From contig NZ_JACORU010000004.1 in assembly GCF_014297445.1 (NCBI RefSeq), positions 186,001 through 250,000 on the forward strand: 64,000 nt of DNA, read 5' to 3'. Shown here in pieces: positions 50,238-60,303 of this stretch. Within the stretch, counting starts at the first letter, position 1. Each line of letters begins with the position of its first letter. The stretch comes from Ramlibacter albus. GTDB taxonomy: Bacteria > Pseudomonadota > Gammaproteobacteria > Burkholderiales > Burkholderiaceae_C. The notes under the pieces were generated by a model. It was not told the DNA's origin. It saw only the letters and a list, made by a program, of their open reading frames with translations, and did no database searches. The position numbers and the translations under genes are program-made.

Positions 50238-50426
50238 TTACGTTGGCAGGTTCCTCGCAGCCTCGATGCAGCGGGAGAGTGCCCGCGCGTCGCCGACCTC
50301 GTTGGCCAGCAGCAGGATGAGCCGCGCATTGAGCAGCTCCGACTCCTCGGGCGTGAGCCCTTCGTGCGCGTCCAGCAACTGCTCGTAGAACGCGTCGGCC
50401 GCCGGCTGGTCCAGCTTCGCTTTCAT
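50238..50426 (-). CDS. DUF2783 protein
   Basis: 62 aa. [20 protein letters not shown] and [20 protein letters not shown] match DUF2783, small proteins found beside aromatic flavin hydroxylases; role unknown. The ATG overlaps the flavoprotein stop by ATGA. Confidence 0.85.
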   Translation of the reverse strand: MKAKLDQPAADAFYEQLLDAHEGLTPEESELLNARLILLLANEVGDARALSRCIEAARNLPT

Positions 50427-52135
50427 GCGGCTTCCTCCTCGAGTGCGGCGCCGAGCGCACGAGCGACCGCGTCGACGAGCCCGGCATCGACCTCGTCGCC
50501 CGTTGCGGCGACGTAGGCGTCCGGCCTGACCAGCGCCCAGGCGTGGCCGAAGACATGGCAGGCTGCCCGCAACTGCGCCTCCGGGTCGCGCACGAACTCC
50601 ACAGCAGCAGGCAGCTCGCCTGCGCCCACCACCTGCACGCATCGGACGGGCGCAGCCTGCGCGAGCGCCGGCAGCTCGCCGAGACCTTCCGCGCCGAACG
50701 CCAGCAGCAGCAGGTCGCCGCCGCACCAGCCGAGCAGGTCATTGAGCACGCCCGGGCTGCCGTCGGCCCATTCGAAGGCCACGTTCTGCACCGACAGCCC
50801 GCCAGTGCGTTCGCAGCACGCGGCCGAGCGCGTGTACGGGTTCGCGACCGCCATGCGGCCCGTATTGACGAACTGCCGCGCGAACTCGTGCTGCCGCGCC
50901 AGCCCCAGCGCGGCCGTGCGGAAAAGCTTCTCCACGGGGGACGCAGGCCGCAGGAAGCGCGCGGTGCGGTTGGTCACCAGCACGTTCTGCTTCGCGGCTT
51001 CGTGGCGCTCTTCGTGGTAAGTGTCGAGCAGGGCCTCGGGCGCGCGCCCCTCGACCACGGCAGCGAGCTTCCACGCGAGGTTGTCAGCATCGGCGATGCC
51101 GGTGTTGCCGCCACGCGCCCCGAACGGGCTCACCACCTTCGCCGCGTCGCCCATGAAGAAGAGGCGGCCGTGGCGCATCCGGTCCACGCACTCGCTGCGG
51201 TAGGCGTAGGGCCCGACCCAGACGATCTCGATCTGCGCGTCTTCGCCGAACTGCCGCGTGAGCCGATCGCGCACGACCTCCTCGCGGCTCACCTCGGCCG
51301 GGTCGCTGTCGGGCGCCATCTGGTAGTCGATGCGCCAGACGTCGTCGCCCATCAGGTGCTGCCACACGGCGCGGTTCTCGTTGAAGGGTGCCTCGATCCA
51401 CGTGTGCCGCTCCACCGGCGGGTGCTTCGTGAAGCGCACGTCGGCGATGCACCAGCGGTCGTCGCCTTTCTTCGCGGTCACCGCCGCGCCCACCCATTGC
51501 CGGAACGGGCTGTGCGAACCGGTCGCGTCGATGACGTAGTCGGCGCGCATCCGGTACTCGCCGGCCGGCGTCTCCACCGTGAGCACGGCACCGTCGCTGT
51601 CCTGCGCAAAGGCGGTCACGCGGTTGCTCCAGCGCAGTTCCACGTGGCCGAGCGCCTGGATGCGCTCCACGAGGTAGCCCTCGATGTAGAACTGCTGGAT
51701 GTTGATGAAGGGCGGCTGCGTGGAAAGGTTGTAGGCGCCCTGCTTGCGCAAGTCGAACGAGTACACCTCGTCGCCGCCCGCGAAGGTGCGTCCGACGCTC
51801 CACTGGATGCCCTTGCGCGCGATGCGCTCATACACGCCGAGGCGGTGGAAGATCTCCAGCGACTTCTGCGTGTAGCAGATGCCGCGCGACGACGCGCCCT
51901 TGACGCCGACCGTGTTGTCCTCGTCCAGCAGCACGGCCCGCACGCCGAAGTTCGCGAGCGCGCAGGCCAGGGTGAGCCCTGAGAGCCCTCCGCCCACGAT
52001 GACGATGGGCGAATGGCCGACGCCGCCCGCGTCCAGCTCGGGCGGGCGCCGGAACGGGTACTCGGGCAGCTGGTAGCCGCTGCCCTGGGCGAACTCGTAG
52101 CTGTTGGAGAAAGCGGTCTCGGCGTAACCCGCCAT
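50423..52135 (-). CDS. FAD-dependent aromatic monooxygenase (PheA/TfdB/MhpA type)
   Basis: 570 aa. The FAD-binding IVIVGGGLSGLTLACALANF (near 43-62), the middle YVIDATGSHSPFRQW and the third FAD motif GRLFFMGDAAKVVSPFGARG identify a class A flavoprotein hydroxylase. A thioredoxin-fold-like C-terminus (about 450-570) is typical of the phenol hydroxylase subgroup. It would use NAD(P)H and O2 to hydroxylate an aromatic ring. It lies between a VOC protein and DUF2783, consistent with a small catabolic operon; the substrate is not evident. Confidence 0.85.
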   Translation of the reverse strand: MAGYAETAFSNSYEFAQGSGYQLPEYPFRRPPELDAGGVGHSPIVIVGGGLSGLTLACALANFGVRAVLLDEDNTVGVKGASSRGICYTQKSLEIFHRLGVYERIARKGIQWSVGRTFAGGDEVYSFDLRKQGAYNLSTQPPFINIQQFYIEGYLVERIQALGHVELRWSNRVTAFAQDSDGAVLTVETPAGEYRMRADYVIDATGSHSPFRQWVGAAVTAKKGDDRWCIADVRFTKHPPVERHTWIEAPFNENRAVWQHLMGDDVWRIDYQMAPDSDPAEVSREEVVRDRLTRQFGEDAQIEIVWVGPYAYRSECVDRMRHGRLFFMGDAAKVVSPFGARGGNTGIADADNLAWKLAAVVEGRAPEALLDTYHEERHEAAKQNVLVTNRTARFLRPASPVEKLFRTAALGLARQHEFARQFVNTGRMAVANPYTRSAACCERTGGLSVQNVAFEWADGSPGVLNDLLGWCGGDLLLLAFGAEGLGELPALAQAAPVRCVQVVGAGELPAAVEFVRDPEAQLRAACHVFGHAWALVRPDAYVAATGDEVDAGLVDAVARALGAALEEEAA

Positions 52136-52145
52136 GCGCAGCCCT

Positions 52146-52754
52146 TCAGTCGGTGGTTTCGCGATTCTTCACGAATTCCGGCCGGTCGTTCTGCTGGGGT
52201 TTCAACGGGGCTGTCGCCTTGCCTGCGGCGCGGTCCGCGCGCCACTGCGCCTTGCGCTTCGTCCACTCGGCCAGCCGCGCGTGGGCCGTCTTGCTCTCCT
52301 GCAGCATCTGGAACTCGTCGACCGTGTTCGCGCTCAGCTCGAGGCGCACGCCGTTGGGGTCGAAGAAGTAGATGCTGTTGAAGATGTGGTGGTCCGTCAC
52401 GCCCAGCACCTCCACGCCGTTCGCTTCCAGCCGGGCCTTCATGTCCTTCAGCTCCTGCACGGAGTTCACGCGGAAGGCGATATGGTTCACCCACTTCGGC
52501 GTGTTGGGCGAAGGCTCGGCGGCCTGGTCGTCGCCCAGGTCGAAGAAGGCGATGAACGAGCCGTCCTGCAGGCGGAAGAAGAAGTGCGTGTACGGGCAGT
52601 ACTCGCCCGTGCTCGGCACGTAGTCGCTCTGGATGATGTGGTAGAGCGGCAGGCCGAGGATGTCCTCGTAGAAGCGGCGCGTCTCCTCCGCGTCGCGCGC
52701 GCGGTAGGCGTAGTGGTGCAGCTGCTGGATCGCGGGCGGGGCGGGCAGGGACAT
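52146..52754 (-). CDS. VOC (glyoxalase/extradiol dioxygenase superfamily) protein
   Basis: 202 aa with two VOC half-repeats: QQLHHYAYRARDAEETRRFY with a metal His, HIAFRVNSVQELKDMKARLE with a second His, and IYFFDPNGVRLELSA with the Glu. Probably a ring-cleavage dioxygenase or related lyase acting after the hydroxylase. A basic C-terminal tail follows. The ATG at 52754 is used. First gene of a three-gene operon. Confidence 0.85.
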   Translation of the reverse strand: MSLPAPPAIQQLHHYAYRARDAEETRRFYEDILGLPLYHIIQSDYVPSTGEYCPYTHFFFRLQDGSFIAFFDLGDDQAAEPSPNTPKWVNHIAFRVNSVQELKDMKARLEANGVEVLGVTDHHIFNSIYFFDPNGVRLELSANTVDEFQMLQESKTAHARLAEWTKRKAQWRADRAAGKATAPLKPQQNDRPEFVKNRETTD

Positions 52755-52759
52755 GGCAG

Positions 52760-52840
52760 GTTGATTCAACAATGGATAACGCGTTAACTTTAGCGGAATT
52801 CCTCTTGGCGTCCAGCGGCCGGTTGAGCATGAATATCAAC
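52760..52840. promoter_or_regulatory. Palindromes in the VOC/rubrerythrin divergent region
   Basis: GTTGATTCAAC (52760-52770), TAACGCGTTA (52777-52786) and GTTGA-N9-TCAAC (52822-52840) lie just upstream of the VOC gene. Two share GTTGA/TCAAC arms. They look like operator sites for a repressor such as MarR or GntR type, but no regulator gene is adjacent. Confidence 0.45.
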
Positions 52841-52953
52841 TCGACCATGTCCATAGCTCTGCTATATTGGGTGGATTGCCGCTGGCTATTAGACGCAGCA
52901 GGCCAAGCCCAGTACGCTGGGTGCCGCTTTCCCCACCAACCAAGGAGATTTCC

Positions 52954-53376
52954 ATGGCAGCTCTCAAGGGTTCCAAGACGGAAGAAAACCTCAAGGCCGC
53001 GTTCGCGGGCGAGTCGCAGGCGAACCGCCGCTACCTGTATTTCGCAAACAAGGCGGACGTGGAAGGCCAGAACGACGTGGCGGCGCTGTTCCGCTCCACG
53101 GCCGAAGGCGAGACGGGCCATGCGCATGGCCACCTGGAGTGGCTCGAGCAGTGCGGCGACCCGGCAACGGGCCTTCCCATCGGCGGCACGCGCGACAACC
53201 TCAAGGCGGCCGTGGCCGGCGAGACGCACGAGTACACCGACATGTACCCGGGCATGGCCAAGACGGCGCGCGACGAAGGCTTCGACGAGATCGCCGACTG
53301 GTTCGAGACGCTGGCCAAGGCCGAGCGCTCGCATGCGAACCGCTACACGAAGGCGCTGAACGAACTGCAGGACTGA
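52954..53376 (+). CDS. Rubrerythrin-family di-iron protein
   Basis: 140 aa. Ferritin-like four-helix bundle with the two ligand sets [14 protein letters not shown] plus [10 protein letters not shown], and [12 protein letters not shown] plus [10 protein letters not shown]. The C-terminal rubredoxin domain of classic rubrerythrin is absent, so electrons must come from another protein, probably the Fe-S partner downstream. Role: peroxide reduction. AAGGAG precedes the ATG. Transcribed with the next two genes. Confidence 0.92.
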   Translation: MAALKGSKTEENLKAAFAGESQANRRYLYFANKADVEGQNDVAALFRSTAEGETGHAHGHLEWLEQCGDPATGLPIGGTRDNLKAAVAGETHEYTDMYPGMAKTARDEGFDEIADWFETLAKAERSHANRYTKALNELQD

Positions 53377-53387
53377 AAGCGAACACG

Positions 53388-54725
53388 ATGGCGCGTGAAG
53401 GCAACCTGGAGGCGCCCACGCGCCATCCCATCGACTGGAAGAACCCCGAGTACTACGACGAAGGCGCCTGCTTCAAGGAGCTGGAGCGCATCTTCGACAT
53501 CTGCCACGGCTGCCGCCGCTGCGTCAGCCTGTGCAACTCCTTTCCTACGCTCTTCGACCTGGTGGACGAAGGCAAGACGGGCGAGGTCGACGGGGTCGAG
53601 AAGCAGGACTACTGGAAGGTGGTCGACCACTGCTACCTGTGCGACCTGTGCTACATGACCAAGTGCCCCTACGTGCCTCCGCACGAGTGGAACCTGGACT
53701 TCCCGCACACGATGCTGCGGGCCAAGGCGATCAAGTTCCAGAAGGGCGGCGTCGACTTCGGCGCGAAGTTCCTGTCGTCCACCGACGTGCATGGGCAGTT
53801 CGCGGGCATCCCCATCGTGACGCAGGTGGCCAATGCGGTGAACCAGACGAAGCCGGCGCGCGCCGCGATGGAAAGCGCACTGCACGTGGACCGCAACGCG
53901 TGGCTGCCGTCGCTCGCGACACGCAGGTTCCGCAGCGCGGCGCCGAAGTCGGCCGAGCTGCCGGTGAAGAACGGCGAGCGCACGCCGGGCAAGGTGGCCG
54001 TGTATTCCACCTGCTACGTCAACTACAACGAGCCGGGCATCGGCCTGGACCTGCTGAAGATCCTCGCGCACAACGACATTCCCTATGTCGTCGTCAACAA
54101 GGAGAAGTGCTGCGGCATGCCCAAGCTGGAGCTGGGCGACCTCGAGACCGTGGCGAAGGACAAGGAAGCGAACATCCTGGTGCTGGCGAAGTACGCGAAG
54201 GAGGGGTACGCGATCCTCTCCGCGGTGCCGAGCTGCACGCTGATGTTCAAGCAGGAGATCCCGCTGATGTTCCCGGACGACGCCGACGTGCAGGCCGTCA
54301 AGGAGGCGATGTGGGACCCATTCGAGTACCTCGCCGCACGCCGCAGGGACGGCCTGCTCAAGACCGAGTTCCCGCAGCCACTGGGCAAGGTCAGTTACCA
54401 CGTGCCCTGCCACCAGCGCGTGCAGAACATCGGCAAGAAGACAGAAGAGGTGCTGAAGATGGTGCCGGGCACCACGGTCAACACCACGGAGCGGTGCTCC
54501 GGCCACGCCGGTACCTATGGCGTGAAGGTGGGGACGCATCCGGTCGCGATGAAGATCGGCAAGCCGCTCTTCAAGCGCATGGCGGAAACGCAGCCCGATT
54601 ACATCAGCTCCGATTGCGCGCTGGCGGGGCACCACATCGACCAGGGGTTCGATGTGAATGCGCTAGGGGATGCGAAGCTCGAACACCCGCTGTCGCTGGT
54701 GCGGATCGCCTACGGCTTGAAATGA
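53388..54725 (+). CDS. Fe-S / CCG-domain oxidoreductase (heterodisulfide reductase-like)
   Basis: 445 aa. Two [4Fe-4S] sites (CHGCRRCVSLCNSFP and CYLCDLCYMTKCP) and two CCG-type cysteine-rich domains (CCGMPKLELGD; CHQRVQNIG with CSGHAGTYG). It resembles GlpC/HdrD. In this conserved trio it is thought to pass electrons to the rubrerythrin (inference from linkage). It starts 11 bp after the rubrerythrin stop. Confidence 0.88.
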   Translation: MAREGNLEAPTRHPIDWKNPEYYDEGACFKELERIFDICHGCRRCVSLCNSFPTLFDLVDEGKTGEVDGVEKQDYWKVVDHCYLCDLCYMTKCPYVPPHEWNLDFPHTMLRAKAIKFQKGGVDFGAKFLSSTDVHGQFAGIPIVTQVANAVNQTKPARAAMESALHVDRNAWLPSLATRRFRSAAPKSAELPVKNGERTPGKVAVYSTCYVNYNEPGIGLDLLKILAHNDIPYVVVNKEKCCGMPKLELGDLETVAKDKEANILVLAKYAKEGYAILSAVPSCTLMFKQEIPLMFPDDADVQAVKEAMWDPFEYLAARRRDGLLKTEFPQPLGKVSYHVPCHQRVQNIGKKTEEVLKMVPGTTVNTTERCSGHAGTYGVKVGTHPVAMKIGKPLFKRMAETQPDYISSDCALAGHHIDQGFDVNALGDAKLEHPLSLVRIAYGLK

Positions 54726-55318
54726 CCATGCAGATCACCGGCAAGATCACCCCCGACTCGCTGATGACGCTGGAGGCGTACAGCAAGTGGCGCAAGGCGC
54801 ACAAGGGCGAAATCATCGCCCACCGCAAGCTGCGCACCGTGCTGCTGGGCGAGCACGTCAGCGTGCAGTTCGAAAGCGAGCTGTCGATGCGCTACCAGGT
54901 GCAGGAGATGCTGCGCATCGAGAAGATCTTCGAGGAAGAAGGCATCCAGCAGGAGATCGACGCGTACGCCCCGCTCGTGCCTTCAGGCACGAACTGGAAG
55001 GCGACGATGATGATCGAGTACCCGGATGTCAACGAGCGCAAGCGCGAGCTCGCGCGGCTGATCGGCATCGAGGACCGCATGTTCGTCGAGGTCGAAGGCC
55101 ACGGCCGTGTGTATGCGATCGCCGACGAGGACCTCGACCGCGAGAACGACGAGAAGACTTCCGCGGTGCACTTCCTGCGCTTCGAGCTCACGCCCGCGAT
55201 GCGCGCGGCGGTGAAGGCCGGTGCGGGGGTGAAGCTGGGTTGCGACCACACGAACTACCCGGCGCACGTTCAGGTCGCGCCGGAAGCGCTGGCTTCGCTG
55301 GCTTCGGATCTCAGCTAG
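54722..55318 (+). CDS. DUF3501 protein
   Basis: 198 aa. ITPDSLMTLEAYSKWRKAHK and VQFESELSMRYQVQEMLRIE are DUF3501 signatures; role unknown. It overlaps the Fe-S gene by ATGA. Its last 8 bases overlap the convergent phosphodiesterase gene. Confidence 0.9.
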   Translation: MTMQITGKITPDSLMTLEAYSKWRKAHKGEIIAHRKLRTVLLGEHVSVQFESELSMRYQVQEMLRIEKIFEEEGIQQEIDAYAPLVPSGTNWKATMMIEYPDVNERKRELARLIGIEDRMFVEVEGHGRVYAIADEDLDRENDEKTSAVHFLRFELTPAMRAAVKAGAGVKLGCDHTNYPAHVQVAPEALASLASDLS

Positions 55319-56045
55319 GCGAGAAGAGGTCCACGCGGTCGGTGATGACCGCATCCGTACCCAGCGCAATGAGCCGCTCGACAGCCCACGCGTCGTTGGG
55401 CGTGTAGCTCAGGCAGCGCATGCCGGCGCCCTTCGCCTGCGCGACCGTCGCTGCATCCCACAAGGCGTGGTTGCAGACGATCGCCACGCACTGCAGCTGC
55501 CGCGCGATGTCGAACCACCCGTTCCACAGCGTGTCGAGCAGCAGCCCGCGCGGCAGTTGCGGCTGCGCCTGCATGGCGGCCTGCAGCGACTCCGGCCGGA
55601 ACGACGTGAGCAGCGGCGGCACCGCCTGGCCTTGCCACAGCCGCGCCGCATGGTCCGCCACCACGCGGCCCGTTTCCGCCTCGACGCCGGGCGTCGGCTT
55701 GATCTCGATGTTCAGGAAGTACCCGTTGGCGATGCAGAAGCGCGCCAGGTTCTCCAGCGTCGGCAGCGGCTCGCCCGCGTACGCACGCGAGTGCCAGCCG
55801 CCCGCGTCCAGCTGCGACAGCTCGGCCCACGGCGTCTCGCCGCCAACACCGGTGCCGTTGGTGGTGCGGTCCAGCGTCGCGTCGTGCATCAGGAAGGGCA
55901 CGCCATCGGCCGACAGCTTGGCGTCGCACTCGAACATGCGGTACCCGTAGCCGGCGCCGACGCGGAAGGCCGCCATCGTGTTCTCCGGCGCCAGCTTGCC
56001 GGCGCCGCGATGCGCCACCCAGCGCGGGTAGGGCCAGTCCTTCAT
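55311..56045 (-). CDS. Glycerophosphodiester phosphodiesterase
   Basis: 244 aa. VAHRGAGKLAPENTMAAFRV has the catalytic HRG...E, followed by ECDAKLSADGVPFLMHDATL and IEIKPTPG. It lacks a signal peptide, so it is cytoplasmic, UgpQ-like, hydrolysing glycerophosphodiesters to G3P and an alcohol. It lies 4 bp after ugpC as the last gene of the ugp operon. Confidence 0.92.
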   Translation of the reverse strand: MKDWPYPRWVAHRGAGKLAPENTMAAFRVGAGYGYRMFECDAKLSADGVPFLMHDATLDRTTNGTGVGGETPWAELSQLDAGGWHSRAYAGEPLPTLENLARFCIANGYFLNIEIKPTPGVEAETGRVVADHAARLWQGQAVPPLLTSFRPESLQAAMQAQPQLPRGLLLDTLWNGWFDIARQLQCVAIVCNHALWDAATVAQAKGAGMRCLSYTPNDAWAVERLIALGTDAVITDRVDLFSPS

Positions 56046-56049
56046 GGGG

Positions 56050-57054
<1,005 letters not shown>

Positions 57055-57057
57055 TGT

Positions 57058-57912
57058 TTACTTCTCGGTATCGACCAGGCCCTTGACGAACCATTTCTGC
57101 ATGAGGATCACCACCACCGCCGGCGGCAGCATGGCGAGGATGGCCGTGGCCATCACCACGTTCCATTCGATGTAGACCTCGCCGAAGATCAGGCGCTTGA
57201 TGCCCATGACGATGGGGTACATCTTCTCGTCGGTGGTCACCAGCAGCGGCCAGAGGTACTGGTTCCAGCCGTAGATGAACTGGATGACGAACAGGGCCGC
57301 GATCGAGGTCTTCGACAGCGGCAGCAGCACGTCCTTGAAGAAGCGCATCGGCCCGGCGCCGTCGATGCGCGCCGCCTCCACCAGCTCGTCCGGCACCGTC
57401 AGGAAGAACTGGCGGAACAGGAAGGTGGCGGTGGCCGAAGCAATGAGCGGAATCGTCAGGCCCGACATCGTGTTGAGCATCTTCAGGTCCGACACCACCT
57501 GGTATGTCGGCCCGATGCGCACCTCCACCGGCAGCATCAGCGTGACGAACACCATCCAGAAGACGATGTTCTTGGCCGGGAAACGGAAGTAGACGATGGC
57601 GAACGCCGACAGCAGCGAGATCGCGATCTTGCCGATGGAGATGATCAGCGCGCTGGCCAGGCTGATCATCATCATCGGGAACGCCGGTGCCACCGTTGCG
57701 CCGGCTTCCGTCTTGCCGCCGAAGAGGGCGAAGCGGTAGCTCTCGATCATGTTGGTGCCCGGCAGCAGCGAGATCGGGTTGGCCGACGAGATCTGCTGCG
57801 CCGTCTGCGTGGACCCGATGAAGGTGACGTAGATCGGGAAGAAGACGATCACCACCCCGATGATCAGGATCAGGTGCGAGAAGAAAGTGAGGACCGGTTT
57901 TCTTTCGACCAT
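57058..57912 (-). CDS. ugpE: sn-Glycerol-3-phosphate ABC transporter permease UgpE
   Basis: 284 aa with about six membrane spans. The EAA loop is VPDELVEAARIDGAGPMRFF, which docks on UgpC. It is separated from ugpA by 1 bp. Confidence 0.93.
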   Translation of the reverse strand: MVERKPVLTFFSHLILIIGVVIVFFPIYVTFIGSTQTAQQISSANPISLLPGTNMIESYRFALFGGKTEAGATVAPAFPMMMISLASALIISIGKIAISLLSAFAIVYFRFPAKNIVFWMVFVTLMLPVEVRIGPTYQVVSDLKMLNTMSGLTIPLIASATATFLFRQFFLTVPDELVEAARIDGAGPMRFFKDVLLPLSKTSIAALFVIQFIYGWNQYLWPLLVTTDEKMYPIVMGIKRLIFGEVYIEWNVVMATAILAMLPPAVVVILMQKWFVKGLVDTEK

Positions 57913-57913
57913 C

Positions 57914-58798
57914 TCAGTAGTGCACTTTCTTTTCCACGAAACGGAACTGGATGACCGTGAGCGCCGTCACGATGGCCATCAGCACCACGGACTGCGCCGC
58001 CGACCCGTTGATGTCCAGCGCCTTGAAGCCGTCGTAATACACCTTGTAGACCAGGATCGCGGTCTCCTTGCCCGGCCCGCCGTGCGTCGCGGCGTCCACG
58101 ATGGCGAAGGTCTCGAAGAACGCATAGATGATGTTGATCACCAGCAGGAAGAAGGTGGTGGGCGACAGCAGCGGGAACACGATGGTCCAGAAGCGCTTCC
58201 AGGGGCTGGCGCCGTCGATGGTGGCCGCCTCGATGAGCGACTGCGGGATCGACTGCAGGCCCGCCAGGAAGAAAAGGAAGTTGTAGGAGAGGTGCTTCCA
58301 GATCGCCGCGACGACGATCAGCGCCATGGCGTGGTTGGCGTTGAGCAGGTGGTTCCACTCGAACCCCATCTCGATCAGCGCGTAGCGCACCACGCCGTAG
58401 GGAGAGGCGAACATCATCAGCCACAGCACGCCGGCCACCACCGGCGCCACGGCGTAGGGCCAGATCAGCAGCGTCTTGTAGATGCCCGAGCCGCGGATCA
58501 CGCGGTTGGCCATCACGGCCAGCAGCAGCGAGATGGCCAGGCCGCCCACGGCGACGAGCACGGAGAAGATGGCGGTGGTCTTGAACGAGTCGAGGTAACT
58601 CGGGTCGTTGAAGAGCCGCTTGAAGTTCTCCATGCCGACGAATTCGCTCGTCGCGCCGAAGGCGTCCTGCTGCAGCACGCTCTGGTAGAGCGCCTGGCCC
58701 GCGGGCCAGAAGAAGAACACGAGGATGACGGCCATCTGCGGCGCGATGAGCACCCAGGGCAGCCAGGCGGACTTGAACAGGACTCTTTTTTCAGTCAC
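57914..58798 (-). CDS. ugpA: sn-Glycerol-3-phosphate ABC transporter permease UgpA
   Basis: 294 aa with about six spans. The EAA loop is IPQSLIEAATIDGASPWKRF. The GTG at 58798 is preferred over a TTG four codons upstream that would fall in the hairpin before the gene. Partner of UgpE. Confidence 0.92.
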   Translation of the reverse strand: MTEKRVLFKSAWLPWVLIAPQMAVILVFFFWPAGQALYQSVLQQDAFGATSEFVGMENFKRLFNDPSYLDSFKTTAIFSVLVAVGGLAISLLLAVMANRVIRGSGIYKTLLIWPYAVAPVVAGVLWLMMFASPYGVVRYALIEMGFEWNHLLNANHAMALIVVAAIWKHLSYNFLFFLAGLQSIPQSLIEAATIDGASPWKRFWTIVFPLLSPTTFFLLVINIIYAFFETFAIVDAATHGGPGKETAILVYKVYYDGFKALDINGSAAQSVVLMAIVTALTVIQFRFVEKKVHY

Positions 58799-58806
58799 GG
58801 ACGATA

Positions 58807-58830
58807 ACAAGGCCCCTGACGGGGCCTTGT
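58807..58830 (-). promoter_or_regulatory. Perfect hairpin between ugpB and ugpA
   Basis: ACAAGGCCCC-TGAC-GGGGCCTTGT, a 10-bp stem between ugpB and ugpA with no T run after it. It probably protects ugpB mRNA or partially ends transcription, giving more binding protein than permease. Confidence 0.65.
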
Positions 58831-58855
58831 CCTTCAGTGGATTTGCTTCGCCATA

Positions 58856-60160
58856 CTACGACTTGTTCGCCTTTTCGAAGCGCTCGAGCTGCTCGTTGCC
58901 GCGCTTGACGGCGGCGTCGAGCGCTTCCTTCGGCTGCTTCGCGCCGCGCCACACGCCTTCGAGCTCCTCGTCGATGATCGTGCGGATCTGCGTGAAGTTG
59001 CCCAGGCGCACGCCGCGCGACTTGTCGGTCGTCTTGCGGATCATCTGGTTCACCGACACGTCGTAACCGGGGTTCTGCTTGTAGAAGCCGGACTTCTCGG
59101 TCAGGTCGAACGAAGCCTTGGTGACCGGCAGGTAGCCGGTGCGCTGGTGGCTCTTGGCCGCCACTTCGGGCTGCGACAGGAACTGGAAGAACTGCGCGAC
59201 GCCCTTGTACTCCTCGGGCTTCTTGCCCGACATCACCCACAGGCTCGCGCCGCCGATCACGGTGTTCTGCGGTGCGCCCGGCACGTCCGGGTAGTAGGGC
59301 AGGGTGCCGATGCCGTAGGCGAACTTGGAATTGCGCTTCACGCTGCCGGCCAGCGCCGACGAGCCGGTGATCATGGCGCACTCGCCCGACACGAACGTGG
59401 CGTCCGCGCCGTTGTCGCGGCCCTTGTAGACGAACAGGCCGTTCTTGGCCATGTTGGCCAGGTTCTCGATGTGGCGCACGTGCAGCGGGCTGTTGAACGC
59501 CAGGCGCGTGTCCAGGCCGCCGAAGCCGTTGTTCTTGGTCGCGTAAAGCACGTTGTGCCAGGCCGAGAAGCTCTCCAGCTGCGTCCAGCTGATCCAGCTG
59601 GTGGTGAACGGGCACTTGTGGCCGCTGGTCTTCAGCTTGGCGGCTGCCAGCGCGACTTCAGGCCACGTCTTGGGCGGGTTCTCGGGGTCGAGGCCGGCGG
59701 CCTTGAACGCGTCCTTGTTGTAGTGGAAGACGGGCGTGGAGCTGTTGAACGGGAAGCTCAGCATCTGCCCGTTGGGGGCCGTGTAGTAGCCGGCGACGGC
59801 CGGCACGTACACGCTGGGGTCGAACTTCAGGCCGGCGTCGTTCATGACCTTGGCCACCGGCACGATCGCGCCCTTGGACGCCATCATGGTGGCCGTGCCC
59901 ACTTCGAACACCTGCACGATGTGCGGGGCGTTGCCGGCGCGGAAGGCGGCGATCGAGGCCGTCATGTTCTCGGTGTAGCTGCCCTTGAACGTGGGCACCA
60001 CCTTGTAGTCCTTCTGGCTGGCATTGAACTCCTTGGCGAGGTCGTTGACCCACTCGCCGAGGGCACCGCCCATGGAATGCCACCATTGGATCTCGGTCTG
60101 CGCGTGGGCGGACACGCTGAACGCGGCCGCCGCAACGAGCGCGGAAAGCTTCAATTTCAT
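58856..60160 (-). CDS. ugpB: sn-Glycerol-3-phosphate binding protein UgpB
   Basis: 434 aa periplasmic receptor. A signal peptide (MKLKLSALVAAAAFSVSAHA) is followed by TEIQWWHSMGGALGEWVNDL, the UgpB start of the mature chain, and later FTTSWISWTQLESFSAWHN. The ATG at 60160 follows CCAGGAG; the longer open frame upstream adds a non-secretory stretch and is rejected. It delivers G3P or glycerophosphodiesters to UgpAE. First gene of the operon. Confidence 0.94.
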   Translation of the reverse strand: MKLKLSALVAAAAFSVSAHAQTEIQWWHSMGGALGEWVNDLAKEFNASQKDYKVVPTFKGSYTENMTASIAAFRAGNAPHIVQVFEVGTATMMASKGAIVPVAKVMNDAGLKFDPSVYVPAVAGYYTAPNGQMLSFPFNSSTPVFHYNKDAFKAAGLDPENPPKTWPEVALAAAKLKTSGHKCPFTTSWISWTQLESFSAWHNVLYATKNNGFGGLDTRLAFNSPLHVRHIENLANMAKNGLFVYKGRDNGADATFVSGECAMITGSSALAGSVKRNSKFAYGIGTLPYYPDVPGAPQNTVIGGASLWVMSGKKPEEYKGVAQFFQFLSQPEVAAKSHQRTGYLPVTKASFDLTEKSGFYKQNPGYDVSVNQMIRKTTDKSRGVRLGNFTQIRTIIDEELEGVWRGAKQPKEALDAAVKRGNEQLERFEKANKS

Positions 60161-60303
60161 CGGAAACTCCTGGATGACGGGTCGCAAAGGGCGCGACTCT
60201 ACCGTTGTTTTGTGACGGACGATTAGACCGGCGCGTACCGCGTGCGACAAGCCGGGGTTCCCCTGAGGGATTGCTGCGCTGCGGTAACATGCCTTTTCCC
60301 CCG

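Noticed and set aside
47555..50320. Plus-strand open frame of about 920 codons opposite valS.
   Set aside because: Antisense of a full-length valyl-tRNA synthetase with both class I motifs.
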